Origin: Coriolopsis trogii
Lineage: Eukaryota; Basidiomycota; Agaricomycetes; Polyporales; Polyporaceae
Assembly: GCA_020543525.1 (NCBI GenBank)
Contig: JAHYIO010000008.1
Location: 124,001-188,000 of the forward strand
DNA length: 64,000 nucleotides
Direction: 5' to 3'
In this document: in pieces, positions 55,401 through 64,000 of the stretch
Position numbering within the stretch: position 1 is the first letter of the stretch
Layout of the letters: every line of letters begins with the position of its first letter
Made by a program: the position numbers and the translations under genes
Notes under the pieces: model-generated
Database searches by the model: none
Seen by the model: the letters and a program-made list of their open reading frames with translations, nothing else
What the model was told of the DNA's origin: nothing

Positions 55401-56774
55401 GGGCGGTATAAAGCTCGTCTTGTTGCTCGCAGTTTTACTCAAGTATGGGGTGAGGACTATCACGAGATGTTCTCTCCGGTTGCGCGGTTCGAGTCTATCC
55501 GGTATCTTCTTGCGCATGCTGCGCTTGAGGACTGGGACATCGAATCTATGGATGTCAAGACCGCGTTTCTGAATGGCGATCTCGAAGAGGAAATCTACAT
55601 GGAACAGCCCGAAGGCTGGGTCGTTCCTGGGAAGGAAGATCACGTCTGTCTGCTCAAAAAGGCTATCTATGGTCTTAAACAGGCGTCGCGTCAATGGAAT
55701 GCGAAGATTCATCAGTCGCTTCTTGACTTGGGATTCCAACGGACCTATTCTGATGCCGGGATCTATGTATATCGGCGACAAGGGGGGGAACACGTAACAA
55801 TTGTCGTACTCTATGTCGACGATCTACTTCTCATTGGCGATCAGTCTAGTCACATCAAGCACGTCAAGCGCTCTCTCTCTAAGCAGTACAAGATGACGGA
55901 CTTGGGACCAGTCAAGCGCTTCCTTGGTCTTCGCATCACTCGAGATCGTTTCACTCGAACACTCGACATCGACCAGGAAGAGTATATCCAGTCTGTCCTT
56001 GAGCGTTTCCAGATGGCTGACTGTAAACCGTCGCGTACTCCTCTCCCTGCTGGTGCTGTTTTGGTGAAAACCGATCAGCCCGCTTCCGATTCATTCAGGC
56101 AACGCTACCAGAGTCTTATTGGCAGTCTTTTGTACGCCATGCTCGGGACGCGCCCTGATATTGCTTTCGCTGTCACACGGTTATCCAAGTACAATGCCAA
56201 TCCCTCTGAAGCGCACATGAACTATGCCAAGTATGTCCTGCGTTACCTTCAGGGAACAAAGGCGTACCGGCTGCGCTACAAGGGAGCGTCTAATGACGGT
56301 CTGATTTCGTACTCAGATTCGGACTGGGCGGAAGACCGTGATGATCGGCACTCAACCTCTGGCTTTGTCTTCTTGATGGCAGGTGGTGCTGTATCGTGGG
56401 CATCGAGGCGTCAGCCTACCATTTCGCTCTCCTCGACCGAGGCGGAATATAAAGCGGCCTCCGACACTTGTCGTCAGTTGGCATGGCTGAGGACCTTCGG
56501 CAATGAACTCGGAGATGACGTGACTGATCCGACGCCTTTGTGTCTCGACAACCAAGGCTCGATCTTCTTGTCTGTCAATCCAGTCATTGACCGTCGTACC
56601 AAGCACATAGAGATCCGTTATCACTTCATTCATGAACAGGTCGAGATGGGATCTGTCGAGATCTACTATGTCGCTTCTGAGGACCAATTGGCCGACCCCC
56701 TCACGAAGAACGTGCCTTACTCCAATCAGGCCAAATTCGTTGAGGAGATAGGTCTTGTGTCCGTTGCATCTTGA
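52470..56774 (+). CDS. Copia gag-pol polyprotein, copy 2
   Basis: Counterpart of the copy 1 protein with the same length from the first ATG (about 1434 residues) and all motifs intact: zinc knuckle CSFCGGSSHHESNC, protease DSGASQHITGD, integrase WHRRFGH and DLDGPM ... DDYSG ... GRAERWNRT, reverse transcriptase TAFLNGDLEEE and YVDDLLL, RNase H SDSDWAEDRDDRH and STEAEYKAASD. The frame is open from 51917, after a stop, to the ATG at 52470, with an acidic reading (SESEVEDIVDTSTEASSD) but no ATG, so the true start could lie upstream through a non-AUG codon or splicing. Both copies share this feature. Confidence 0.95.
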   Translation: MGDVKIDSIPILSSANQYNDWAAKLKGYFIFMGCWEIVEGTKTEPSPAGTTATAAELVAIEAWQKLNGQARGMMYMRVSPNFHYVLDAKVLGQGGAAPRTMTAAETWAAIKTKFGTPNSAHVWGMFESLVAEPRMNDSKPLQDQMMKIINRLRDIDSNGVKLSETMQALLLLSKVPESYQSMVSALMAITDIDKVTLDDIQSKTLAEESLRKNGQSANKVSQTKPKPKGPCSFCGGSSHHESNCYKKHPDKRPKGKKKEKERDKDKDKGKNKDTTSHSHAHVVSESVSAVNVLSGPSNIAASFYDEAMASDSSKWTMWLMDSGASQHITGDMSDFSTYQPFETTVPFGTAASGESSVIHALGSGTVEGIAYIDNQSVPVTFNNVYYIPHVEGRLFSTGSIERNGYSLFQGEGRMCIFDKLPDGAVKHGSTIRIMGRKILEARYNPNSNTYWTLLELRNGQRVHLNVRRFKTWHRRFGHAGKDVLRHLPKNTKGVDAVDPADEEPCDGCAFGKSTRAPFPPSEKRATEVLELIHTDLDGPMRTQAIGGWKYFAGFIDDYSGLARAYYLKHKSDAVKAFLDYKAWAETQTGKKIKKVRSDRGGEYTSSEFSELLRSHGIEHQKTVAGSPQQNGRAERWNRTITEKALCMLHQAGLSHGFWQLAIDAAVHIYNRQPMRRHKWQCPITLWDGTIPDVSYFRMFGCKAFVHVQKAKREGKLDKKAVEMIFVGYEQGSKGYRFWNPATRSIVVSRDVTFDEESFPARKLPGNQPVAPSDNLFVNDQSDESSNDDSDSVDPNDILDIPLPIPLDVPPPLDHSVDDDAPEAPAPANAPDRPPTPPPVPAPHPPHRRGRNRPVGDNQPSIARDRPRRDKAGIPHPSRTQDNIYGDENPVHVDARTDPDGDQWEAETFLAFLAAAQSKAGIPQSHKEAMRSPDAPKWREAEKSEYDSLIENRTWLLVPRPKGRHIVSNRWVYDIKHDGRYKARLVARSFTQVWGEDYHEMFSPVARFESIRYLLAHAALEDWDIESMDVKTAFLNGDLEEEIYMEQPEGWVVPGKEDHVCLLKKAIYGLKQASRQWNAKIHQSLLDLGFQRTYSDAGIYVYRRQGGEHVTIVVLYVDDLLLIGDQSSHIKHVKRSLSKQYKMTDLGPVKRFLGLRITRDRFTRTLDIDQEEYIQSVLERFQMADCKPSRTPLPAGAVLVKTDQPASDSFRQRYQSLIGSLLYAMLGTRPDIAFAVTRLSKYNANPSEAHMNYAKYVLRYLQGTKAYRLRYKGASNDGLISYSDSDWAEDRDDRHSTSGFVFLMAGGAVSWASRRQPTISLSSTEAEYKAASDTCRQLAWLRTFGNELGDDVTDPTPLCLDNQGSIFLSVNPVIDRRTKHIEIRYHFIHEQVEMGSVEIYYVASEDQLADPLTKNVPYSNQAKFVEEIGLVSVAS

Positions 56775-56776
56775 AC

Positions 56777-56785
56777 GAGTGGGAG
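56777..56785 (+). promoter_or_regulatory. Purine tract before the 3' LTR of copy 2
   Basis: GAGTGGGAG directly precedes the 3' LTR and is identical in copy 1 (minus strand). It is the likely polypurine primer for plus-strand synthesis. Confidence 0.6.
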
Positions 56786-57378
56786 TGTTGACATTCCGGA
56801 TTTACGGCTCTACCGGTCCGGAGTTGTGCACACAACCTTTGTATGGTCATGTTTACTTATGTTTAGATAGCGCTTACTATAGGCTGTGTTTCTACTTACC
56901 ATATACGGTTTTCTCTACGAAACTACTGTACATTCCCATGACCATATGGTTCCCTTGTCTTCCTGTGCGTTCTACAATGCACCGGAACATTCTAGACCTT
57001 ATGTCTTACTCAGAATACTCTTGGCTCTTACTCATACGCCGAGTACGGACTCTTACTCATCGCTCTATGGTTAACATGTGACTGCTTCATTCGCTTACTC
57101 ATGCACTCCTCTCTCCAGTATATAAGGCAGTCTGTTTGCCCCTCTGCTCTTCAGTCGTTCGCTCACTGACTGAAGAGTAAGTCTCACTCATTACTTATGC
57201 TCTACTACACTTTACTTACTAGTACTTGTAGTCTCTCTTTGTGTGACTTACAGGTACTGGACTATGCAATATAGTCGTTCGCTCACTGACTGAAGATCTC
57301 TCTTTGTGTGACTTACAGCCTTCCAGGTTCAGAGTTCATCACAGGTCGCTCCAAGCCTTCCAGGTTCAGAGTTCATCA
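56786..57378 (+). repeat. 3' LTR of copia copy 2
   Basis: 593 bp. It equals the 5' LTR apart from a few substitutions, a one-base deletion and a 26 bp insertion (near 57319-57344) which repeats the LTR end (CCTTCCAGGTTCAGAGTTCA...) before the normal end. Confidence 0.92.
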
Positions 57379-57383
57379 CATAG

Positions 57384-59065
57384 GGTCATCAATATGCCAA
57401 TGGATCTCCAGGAGTCCGGGAGCATGCTCGATGACTCGCGTGTACATACACTACTCTCACCCTGTCCGACCACTACGTCATTCACAACTCAAGAGACAAT
57501 GGCAGACGGCATCGACATGCGTGACGTGGGGCGCAATATCGCGGACGACGCCATCAAAGAGCTCGCGCCCGTGTTCGCGCTCCGGGGCGGATTTCTTGCT
57601 GTTAGGTTAGCCTTTGGGTGGCACACATAATCGTTCGGACTTCCGGCTTCGCGCACTATGAGAACTCGCGTTTAGGGGTGGATGGAAGGAGGCGGGGCGA
57701 GACCGTTATTGTGGCAGGTTGATGTAATCCGGACACTCTCGAGCTCGACGGACTGTGATGATTGCATCGGACCACATGAACTTGTGGTCCTGCATGTGTC
57801 TCGATGAGCGCGGGCGTCCATACAGTGACGGTTGGAAATCATCAGGAACGGACGAGAGCACGACACCTAAGGCGACTGGGGCGGCGTTGCCCACAGAGGT
57901 GAAGCGACCATCCCAGCAGGAGCTGCAGTGAGAGGCAGATCACTCTCGTATCCTCAGCCTGCGACTGGCCATGCCTGCACCGGACAGAGATTCATCGTCG
58001 CGGGAGCCTCAGCGGTCCCAAATCAAACCTTGCAGATTGAGCTCAGGTACGCGGCCGTGAGCAACGCAAGCTGTGGGAGGGTCGCGACGTTGTCTGTGCA
58101 CGCACAGGTGTCAGCAGTCTCCACACGAAGCCTCGAGGGCACGGAGGGGTAGAGGAAAGTAAATCACCAATGGGGACATTCAACGCCGGAGCACCGATCT
58201 ACCACGTCCGCAGCGAACGATGAGGATCGCGGAGAACCCGAAGAAGAGCGCATTCTCCGAGATGCTACCGGGGTGTCCCCACACCGCCTTCACTGAGCCA
58301 CGTGCCGCCTCTGACACTGATCATGTGATTCATTTCAAACTCGAATTCGGCGATGGGCTACTCCGACATAATGATTGGTTTTGGAGGGAGATCACACGAC
58401 GTGCATCAGGCGGAAACCCAGACCGTGAAAGGCGAGTTTTCTTCCCGCGCAGTCTTTCCTTTCACGGGAGTTTAACACCCATATTCTGGGCAGGGATATC
58501 AATGCCTTATTGACCATTTCCATAGGTTTTTGGGAAGGTAAGTAAATGCTCGATAAAGGTATACTATCCGGCCGTAGGAAATCATCATCATATCTACGAC
58601 AAAGGAAAGACTGCGCGGGAAAATAACTCGCCTTTCACGGCCTGGTTTTTTGCCCCTTGCACGTCGTGTCAAACAGCTCGGAGATTAAGGAGCAAGAGTA
58701 GTTTCTCATGAGGCAGGCTGTCGGAGACCATGGGCCGCTGAGGTGCCCTCATAGTCACGGTTGTAGCATAGGCGCTTCTTGCATTGTGCGCGACCACACG
58801 CGAGCCACAACCATGCGCGAAGGACTCGTTGCCTGTCACCCTCACGAAAATTTGGGTATATCATTAGATAATCTTTCCATATCATATGTTAACAGCAAAA
58901 CTCCATATCTCATCCAGGCTCCAGCTATCAATCGTTCTCGAATATTAGGGCATAGACATCCTACTACTTAGTCTCTTGAGTCGGACACTGGCAGCAGGAC
59001 ACGAGAGCTACAACGAGAGCACAAAAGCAACACGAAAACAACAACAAAGCAGGATACCATATGAA
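57384..59065. other. Intergenic region with gene remnants and a foldback element
   Basis: A minus-strand piece at 57706-57930 reads WDGRFTSVGNAAPVALGVVL then SSVPDDFQPSLYGRPRSSRH and ends IINLPQ-like (DYINLPQ) at about 57714. It looks like the end of a real protein, but no further exons are clear. A short plus-strand start (MADGIDMRDVGRNIADDAIK) at 57499 is also possible. The rest has no supported frame apart from the foldback listed separately. Confidence 0.35.
58394..58669. mobile_element. Foldback / MITE-like element
   Basis: Two 69 bp arms (58394-58462 and 58601-58669) are imperfect reverse complements. They start acacgacgtgca and share a near-perfect inner part with CCGTGAAAGGCGAGTT and CCCGCGCAGTCTTTCCTTT. 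A 138 bp loop separates them. There is no coding capacity. No clear target duplication is visible. Size and structure fit a MITE or a foldback element. Confidence 0.6.
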
Positions 59066-62000
59066 TCACGTCGCGGCAGCCGCGACTACCTTGCGTACCC
59101 GGCTTCGCGCTAATCCGGCGGCCAGAGCACGGGCCTCAGCCTGAACCATGGTGGCCCCCTTCCCCACTGCACCCTTCTTTCCAGGCGCTTCCGCCGGCAG
59201 GACCGCCCTCCCCTGCGCAACCTCCATCGCATCGACCCACGTGCGCTTGTCCCCAACGCGCTGCGCCCAGTACCGTGCAAGCCTGCCAAGCAACGTGCCC
59301 GAGCCCGCCTTCTGGAGGAACTGGCGGTTGGTGACGAGGACGAGCCCAGTCTTGCATCGGGTGAGCATCACGTTCATCCGGTTCTGCAGCCGGAGGAAGC
59401 CTGGCGACGAGGTGCGCACGGCGGAGACGATGATAAATGGGGCCTCATGTCCTGCACCGTAGTGGGCACCGTGAAGACGTTGGATACGATACATCGCTTG
59501 AAATGAAGAGACTTACCCTGGAAGCTGTCAACGTTGTAGACTTGATCGAAACGAGGCAGGCCAGCCTGCTTGAGTGCGGCGGTGATGGCCGCACGCTGTG
59601 CATCGTACGGCGTGATGACACAAAACTCTCGGTGCTGATAGTACAGCCTGACGATGTTGACAATCGTATGCACTTCTTCCATATTCTTTGAAAGACGCGA
59701 ATACCATATGCCGTCAGTGTCGTTTCGCGAGAACGATTGTAACGTGCCTCAAACCTTCCAGCTCGAGCCGACACCTTCTTCCTTTCCCTTGCGGACGTCG
59801 ATGAATGCCACACATTTCTGATCGTTGATCTCATGCTTCGACTTGAGTTCGGACTTGTACATGGTTTCAGAGATGAAATTCCCCAGGTGCGTAGGCATAC
59901 GATCTAACCAAGGGACATCGTGAGCAACCGGTTGCTTCAAGAGCAAATATGCGCGCATACATTGTGTATCCAAGAAATATGCCGAAGACATCAAGTGTTT
60001 GAAGTCAAAGATGGTCTTCATCATGGGCGCAACCTCCGCCCCGAACGGCGGAACTATGTCGAGATCACTTCAGTATCACATAGGCGACTTGCAGCCGATT
60101 TCAGGTTACCGGGAACACGCACGTTGATTGGGATCTCCGAACATACAAACTTTGCTCAGAACCTTGTCGAATTTGTCGAACAAGTGCTGATTACGAAAGG
60201 TCGTCAGTACAACTCATGGTTCAGGTGGAACAACAAGGCTCACCATGAACTCGAACGTATCGATCTGAGAAGCCTCGTCGATGACAAGCCGCTTCACCGG
60301 GACATGCTTGAGGATCCCGTTCAGTTCCATGGCTGGATTCGAAAGCATCGATAAAGTGCAGAGTATGGTCTTCGTTTCCCCGATTTGATTCTTTGGGTCG
60401 AAGGCATCTCCAAAATCATCCGTGCGTATCAAGCAGTGTTCGATACGTTCGTAGATATGCTCGTGCCTAGATGAGCGCTGACTTATAGTGGTCAAGATGA
60501 TCCTCGCATACTCGCAGTGACTCACCACTCAAAGTGGAACTCCTTTGACACAATGATCTTGAAGTCTACGCCCTTCTCAAACAGGCTGACCGCAATGTTT
60601 TGAACGCCCACGTTCGAGTGCGCTATAACCCAAGCAGACTGCCGGAGAGATTGCCAGTACTTCAATGCAGCTGCAATGGTGGACGTCTTCCCCGTTCCAG
60701 GAGGCTCTGTGTCGGGTTGATGGACTCGATGAATCAAGATGGGTTTGAATAGACATGCAGATAACGAACCGTGTGCGATGACTACGGGATCATCAGCCGA
60801 TATCATCGCGTGTGCCACTCGAAGCTGTGACGGATTCAGTTGCTCGAAAGACGGCGGACGAGGCGTCATATCGTCAAGAGGTGTGGCAGGGGTGGTGCCA
60901 CTCAGGGCAATGATGGCGTTTCCCTTCCTGCCCCTCTTCGCACCTGCAGGGAACCACAGCATCTGTACGAACGACGACGCGTGCAAAGATGTGGCACCCT
61001 GCAGGACGCGGAGAACGAACTCGTCGCGAGCAAGTTCGGCGTTTGTCGCCTCCTCTCGCCCAATTACGCGCACTTTCTCAACCTTCTTCGGCAGCGTGCC
61101 TTGCTTGAGAGCTAGTCCAGTCGTTTTCCCTTTCAAGCTGATTGCTTGCGCATGTGCTTCTCCGTCGTTGATCTCTATGACAGTCTAAATAGCGCATATA
61201 TGCGTAAGCATGAGTAGTCGCCAACGATTATGACTCGCCTGGTTACTGCGACGGACACGCGTCTTGTATCGGGTGTTCCGCAACACAACCTTCCCATCAG
61301 AGTCGAGCTGAACGGATTCGGAGTCAAAGTCGCTCTCGAAGTGAGTGGGCTTATCTGACTCCAGCAACTCGACGTTGAGAACGAGCTGAGCAAGACAAGC
61401 GAGGTGTTGTACGAGGAGGTGCCTTGTGTCAACCTTTGAACTCTTCGCCACAGCCTCGATACACCGCTCAGCGAAGCTGTAGGATCACACGGCAAACAAA
61501 TAAGTGTATATATGCGTGTTTTTGTTGGGCGAAACGCACCATGCTGAGAGCCAAGCCTGGAGACAAAGGTCCGTATCGTCGTCGCGGAGCCAGAGCGCAT
61601 GTATGAGCTGCTTGTTTGCATTTATGCTCAGATAATTGCATGCGAGGTCCGCAGGAGAAGTTGGCTTCGCAGTAGACTTCGCATGTAACGTTGACAGATC
61701 CACGCCGTACACATGTGCCCCCGTGTGTTTGTGCAAGATGAGCGCCGTCCGGGACACTTTGAATCCGGCCAGCAGGCAGTGTGGATTATCGAGAATGGCA
61801 GCGAGGCTAGTCTTGGATTGTGCAATGGGATTCTTGCGATTTCGAAACGGGCCGGGAGGTATGCCGCTCACGGTGATGAGGAAAGCCGTCGTCGGGGTAG
61901 CGAGAGCGATAGTCTCGAGGACTCCACGTTTCGAGAGCCGGAGTGAGACACCAAGGACTTTGGTGTTGTCGCCGGCGTCGAGAGCACTTTGGAGGAGACC

Positions 62001-62225
62001 ACATGTGGTATCCACGAGAGGGACTAGAACGATGGTTGGCTCGAGCGTCGGCACGAGCTTCTGGGTGCCGAGGGTGCAAGTGAAAGCGGACATGAGGGCA
62101 AGAGCAAAGAGCGGAAGGGACGCTGGCACTGCGCGAAACCTACTCGGCTGCCTACCACAGCTGCCACTTGCAGTCATGTAACCTTCTTTCGCTGCGTAAG
62201 CGCTCATTGTGGTCGTGCCAGACAC
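59066..62225 (-). CDS. SF1 helicase (UPF1/SEN1-like) with exonuclease-like N-terminus
   Basis: Multi-exon gene, start 62225 (or the ATG at 62207). The N-terminal 240 residues (VPLVDTTCGLLQSALDAGDN, KVLGVSLRLSKRGVLETIAL, ILDNPHCLLAGFKVSRTALI, GVDLSTLHA) recall a diverged RNase D-like 3'-5' exonuclease domain. This is inference. After YKTR and TVIEINDGEAHAQAISLKGK comes the helicase: LNPSQLRVAHAMI, motif I EPPGTGKTST, motif Ia VIAHSNVGVQNIA, motif II VIDEASQID, motif III GDPNQLPPFG (joined across an intron), motif IV region VITPYDAQRAAI, motif V YNVDSFQG then HEAPFIIVSAVRT, motif VI NRMNVMLTRCKTGLVLVTN. The C-terminus is basic and Ala-rich, stop at 59066. All SF1 motifs are intact, so ATP-dependent unwinding of RNA or DNA is expected. 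The substrate is unknown. Its neighbour at 62447 is a tandem paralogue. Confidence 0.8.
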
Positions 62226-62446
62226 GGGCCTGTTTGCAACTTAGATAAGAGCTGACCAGACGCCAGTGGGATAAAGCATGACTGCCGTATCCCACCACTC
62301 CGGGCAGCTGCTCATCCTGACTTCGGCCCTTGGAGGAGGAACGAAGCTCGGGAGTCTGTCGTACAAGAGTTGCAGCTGCGGCAGACTGACAGCAGCACGT
62401 TATGTCCTTCAAGAAAGCGTACCGAAACAACCAAACAACCCACGAC

Positions 62447-64000
62447 TCAATCCAGCTCGGTACCGGTATTCACACCTTCCAGCGCTCGTCCAGGCACAGC
62501 AGCCGTACCGCTCGCGACCTGCAGCGCGTCAGCCCACGCGACTGTCTCTCCAACACTCGCCTCCCAGTGCTCCGCAAGGTACCCTAGAAGGGTCTCTTGC
62601 CCAGACTCACGAAGAAACGCGCGTTGCGTGACGATGACCATCCCGGCCTTGCACCGGGACAGCATGACGTTCATCCTGTTGTGCAACTTGAGAAAGCCCG
62701 GCGACGAAGTGCGTACGGCCGACACGAGCACGTACGACGCTTCGTGACCTGTAGTATGCCGTGCATTCCGGTCAGCGGGCGCCTTTGCACCTTTCGATTA
62801 CGCATACCTTGGAAACTGTCTACGTTGTAGACATGCTCGGCACGTGCTACTCCAGCCCTCTTGAGCGCCGCAGCGATCGCGGCGCGCTGTGCATCGTACG
62901 GAGTAATGACGCAGAAGTCCTTGTGCTGATAGTACAGCTTAACCAGGTCGACAACGGTCTTGACTTCCTCCGCGTTCTAAAGGAGAGGCCATATTGTTAG
63001 CGTCCGCCATCGTAACGATCCGCTCAATCGAATCAGCAAATTCACCTTCCAGCTAGAGCCGACTCGCTCCTCAATGCCTTTGTGCACGTCGACCAATAGA
63101 ACGCACGACCTGTCCTTGCGCTCATGAACAGACATGAGTTCCGAGTCGTAGACTGCGGCTGAGATGAAATCCCCCAACGGCTCGGGCATGCGATCTATGA
63201 TCAAATTTCAGCAAATTCTTGTCTCAAGTACGGACCGTACAATACTCACATTGGGTATCCAAGAAGTATGTTGCTTGCTCGAATTGTTCGAAACCGAAAA
63301 TCGACTTCATAGAGGGGGCAAAATCGGCCCCATACGGTGGCACTGTTCGGGTATACGCCAGCTGAAAATCCATCACACAGAAATTACGCACGTTGAACAC
63401 AGAAATTACGCACGTTGACATGGGTCGCCGAACATGCACACCTTGCCGAGCACCTTGGCGAACTTGTCGAACAGGTGCTATGATGCGAAGTCGTCAGATT
63501 GGACTAGTGACCAACTCCCGGGCAGAGAGTACGTACCATGAAATCGAACATGTCTACTTGTGACGCCTCATCCACAAACAGTCTCGCGACTGGTACGTGC
63601 TCGAATACTCCATAGAGGTCGAGTGCAGGGTTGGAGAGCATCGAGAGCGTGCACAGAATGACCTTAGTATCTCCGATTTGTCTCTTCGCGTCGAACGCAT
63701 CGCCAAACTCGTCGGAGCGGATCAGACGGTCTTCGAACTCGCGATAGATATGTTCGTGCCTATTGCAAGGAAGCATATGAGTTTCACGCCATTCACGATC
63801 ATAGTAGAAGCATCAATGCATACCACTCAAAATGGAACTCTTTCGAGACGATGAGTTTGAAATCGATGCCTTGCTTGGAGAGCTTGGCCGCGATGTTTTG
63901 CACGCCGACATTAGAGTGGGCGATGACCCACGTAGACTGCTTCGCTCCTGCCCAATGCTCTAGTCCAGCCGCGATCGTGGACGTCTTGCCCGTGCCGGGT
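62447..64000 (-). CDS. SF1 helicase (UPF1/SEN1-like), tandem paralogue, 5' end off window
   Basis: Same gene order and strand as the helicase at 59066-62225. The window edge cuts it at motif I, where PGTGKTSTIAAGLEHW is the last readable part. Then motif Ia WVIAHSNVGVQNIAAKLSKQ, IVSKEFHFEW, HEHIYREFEDRLIRSDEFGD, motif II LFVDEASQVDMFDFM, motif III GDPCQLPPYG joined across an intron, DRMPEPLGDFISAAVYDSEL, VITPYDAQRAAIAAALKRAG, motif V YNVDSFQG and HEASYVLVSAVRTSSPGFLK, motif VI NRMNVMLSRCKAGMVIVTQ and a short C-terminus ending at 62447. It lacks the basic tail of its neighbour. The intron between GDPCQ and LPPYG contains a 22 bp tandem duplication that includes the splice donor. Helicase motifs are intact. 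Confidence 0.82.
63376..63420. repeat. 22 bp tandem duplication in a helicase intron
   Basis: acacagaaattacgcacgttga occurs twice in tandem. On the coding (minus) strand each unit contains CAACGTGCGT, the donor site after GDPCQ, so the donor is duplicated. Confidence 0.85.

Larger units (their letters stand above)
50849..57378 (+). mobile_element. Complete Ty1/copia LTR retrotransposon, copy 2
   Basis: 6530 bp, same family as copy 1 but on the plus strand. The target duplication CATAG is at 50844-50848 and 57379-57383. Two LTRs, primer-binding site, one uninterrupted gag-pol frame and a purine tract are present. The insertion is in gene-free DNA. The LTRs differ by a few bases and by a 26 bp insertion near the end of the 3' LTR. 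Confidence 0.95.

Noticed and set aside
1..64000. CRISPR arrays, operons or bacterial-type features.
   Set aside because: No spaced direct repeats of CRISPR type. The intron-rich genes are eukaryotic.

Overview
This window is nuclear DNA from a filamentous fungus, most likely an Agaricomycete (mushroom-forming basidiomycete, possibly Polyporales). The evidence is protein-coding genes broken by many short GT-AG introns of about 48-75 nt on both strands, pyrimidine-rich 5' leaders, TATATAA boxes about 60-130 bp before several start codons, and typical fungal families: a group I G-alpha subunit, a CFEM GPI protein, an S28 serine peptidase, a fungal HNH-nuclease family protein and F-box/LRR-like proteins. 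I saw no bacterial, plasmid or CRISPR features and no convincing tRNA or rRNA gene. Exon boundaries were placed by eye.

Layout. At 0.7-2.0 kb is a DUS1-type tRNA-dihydrouridine synthase and at 3.8-5.4 kb a G-protein alpha subunit. From 7.3 to 19.3 kb lies a nested insertion zone. A minus-strand HNH-family gene (start 18455, stop 8155) is broken twice: by a complete 6.5 kb Ty1/copia element (11893-18384, TSD ATATC) and, inside the HNH region, by a 2.3 kb element with inverted termini (9150-11428). A 5'-truncated LINE with a 12 bp TSD and a poly(A) tail sits 73 bp upstream of the HNH start. From 19.9 to 29.4 kb come a GPI-tail fragment, an ACT-domain protein, an F-box-like protein, an Frm2-type nitroreductase, a Ser/Thr-rich secreted repeat protein with Kex2-like sites, and a hotdog-fold thioesterase. 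From 29.9 to 35 kb lie two overlapping convergent unknown genes, a 437 bp inverted repeat, and two head-to-head gene fragments. From 35.2 to 45.5 kb are an NmrA-like reductase copy truncated at an exon boundary, an S28 carboxypeptidase, CTK3 and pinin (divergent, both nuclear mRNA-related), a CFEM GPI protein and an intact NmrA-like reductase. From 45.5 to 47.9 kb is a gene-free stretch with clustered short motifs, followed by an F-box gene. A second copia element (50849-57378, TSD CATAG) lies in opposite orientation to the first. Between it and 59 kb are a foldback element and a gene remnant. From 59.1 kb to the right edge are two tandem SF1 (UPF1/SEN1-like) helicase genes on the minus strand, the second cut by the window end.

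Together, the housekeeping genes (tRNA modification, G-protein signalling, CTD kinase subunit, splicing-linked pinin) look intact, while the accessory stretches carry recent mobile-element activity and duplicated or broken family genes. The two copia copies keep full-length ORFs, matched TSDs and a primer-binding site complementary to the anticodon arm of initiator tRNA-Met, which points to half-tRNA priming. No single new system dominates. The most notable items are the doubly interrupted HNH gene, the non-autonomous TIR element, the perfect inverted repeat over a gene start, the Kex2-site repeat protein and the tandem helicase pair.
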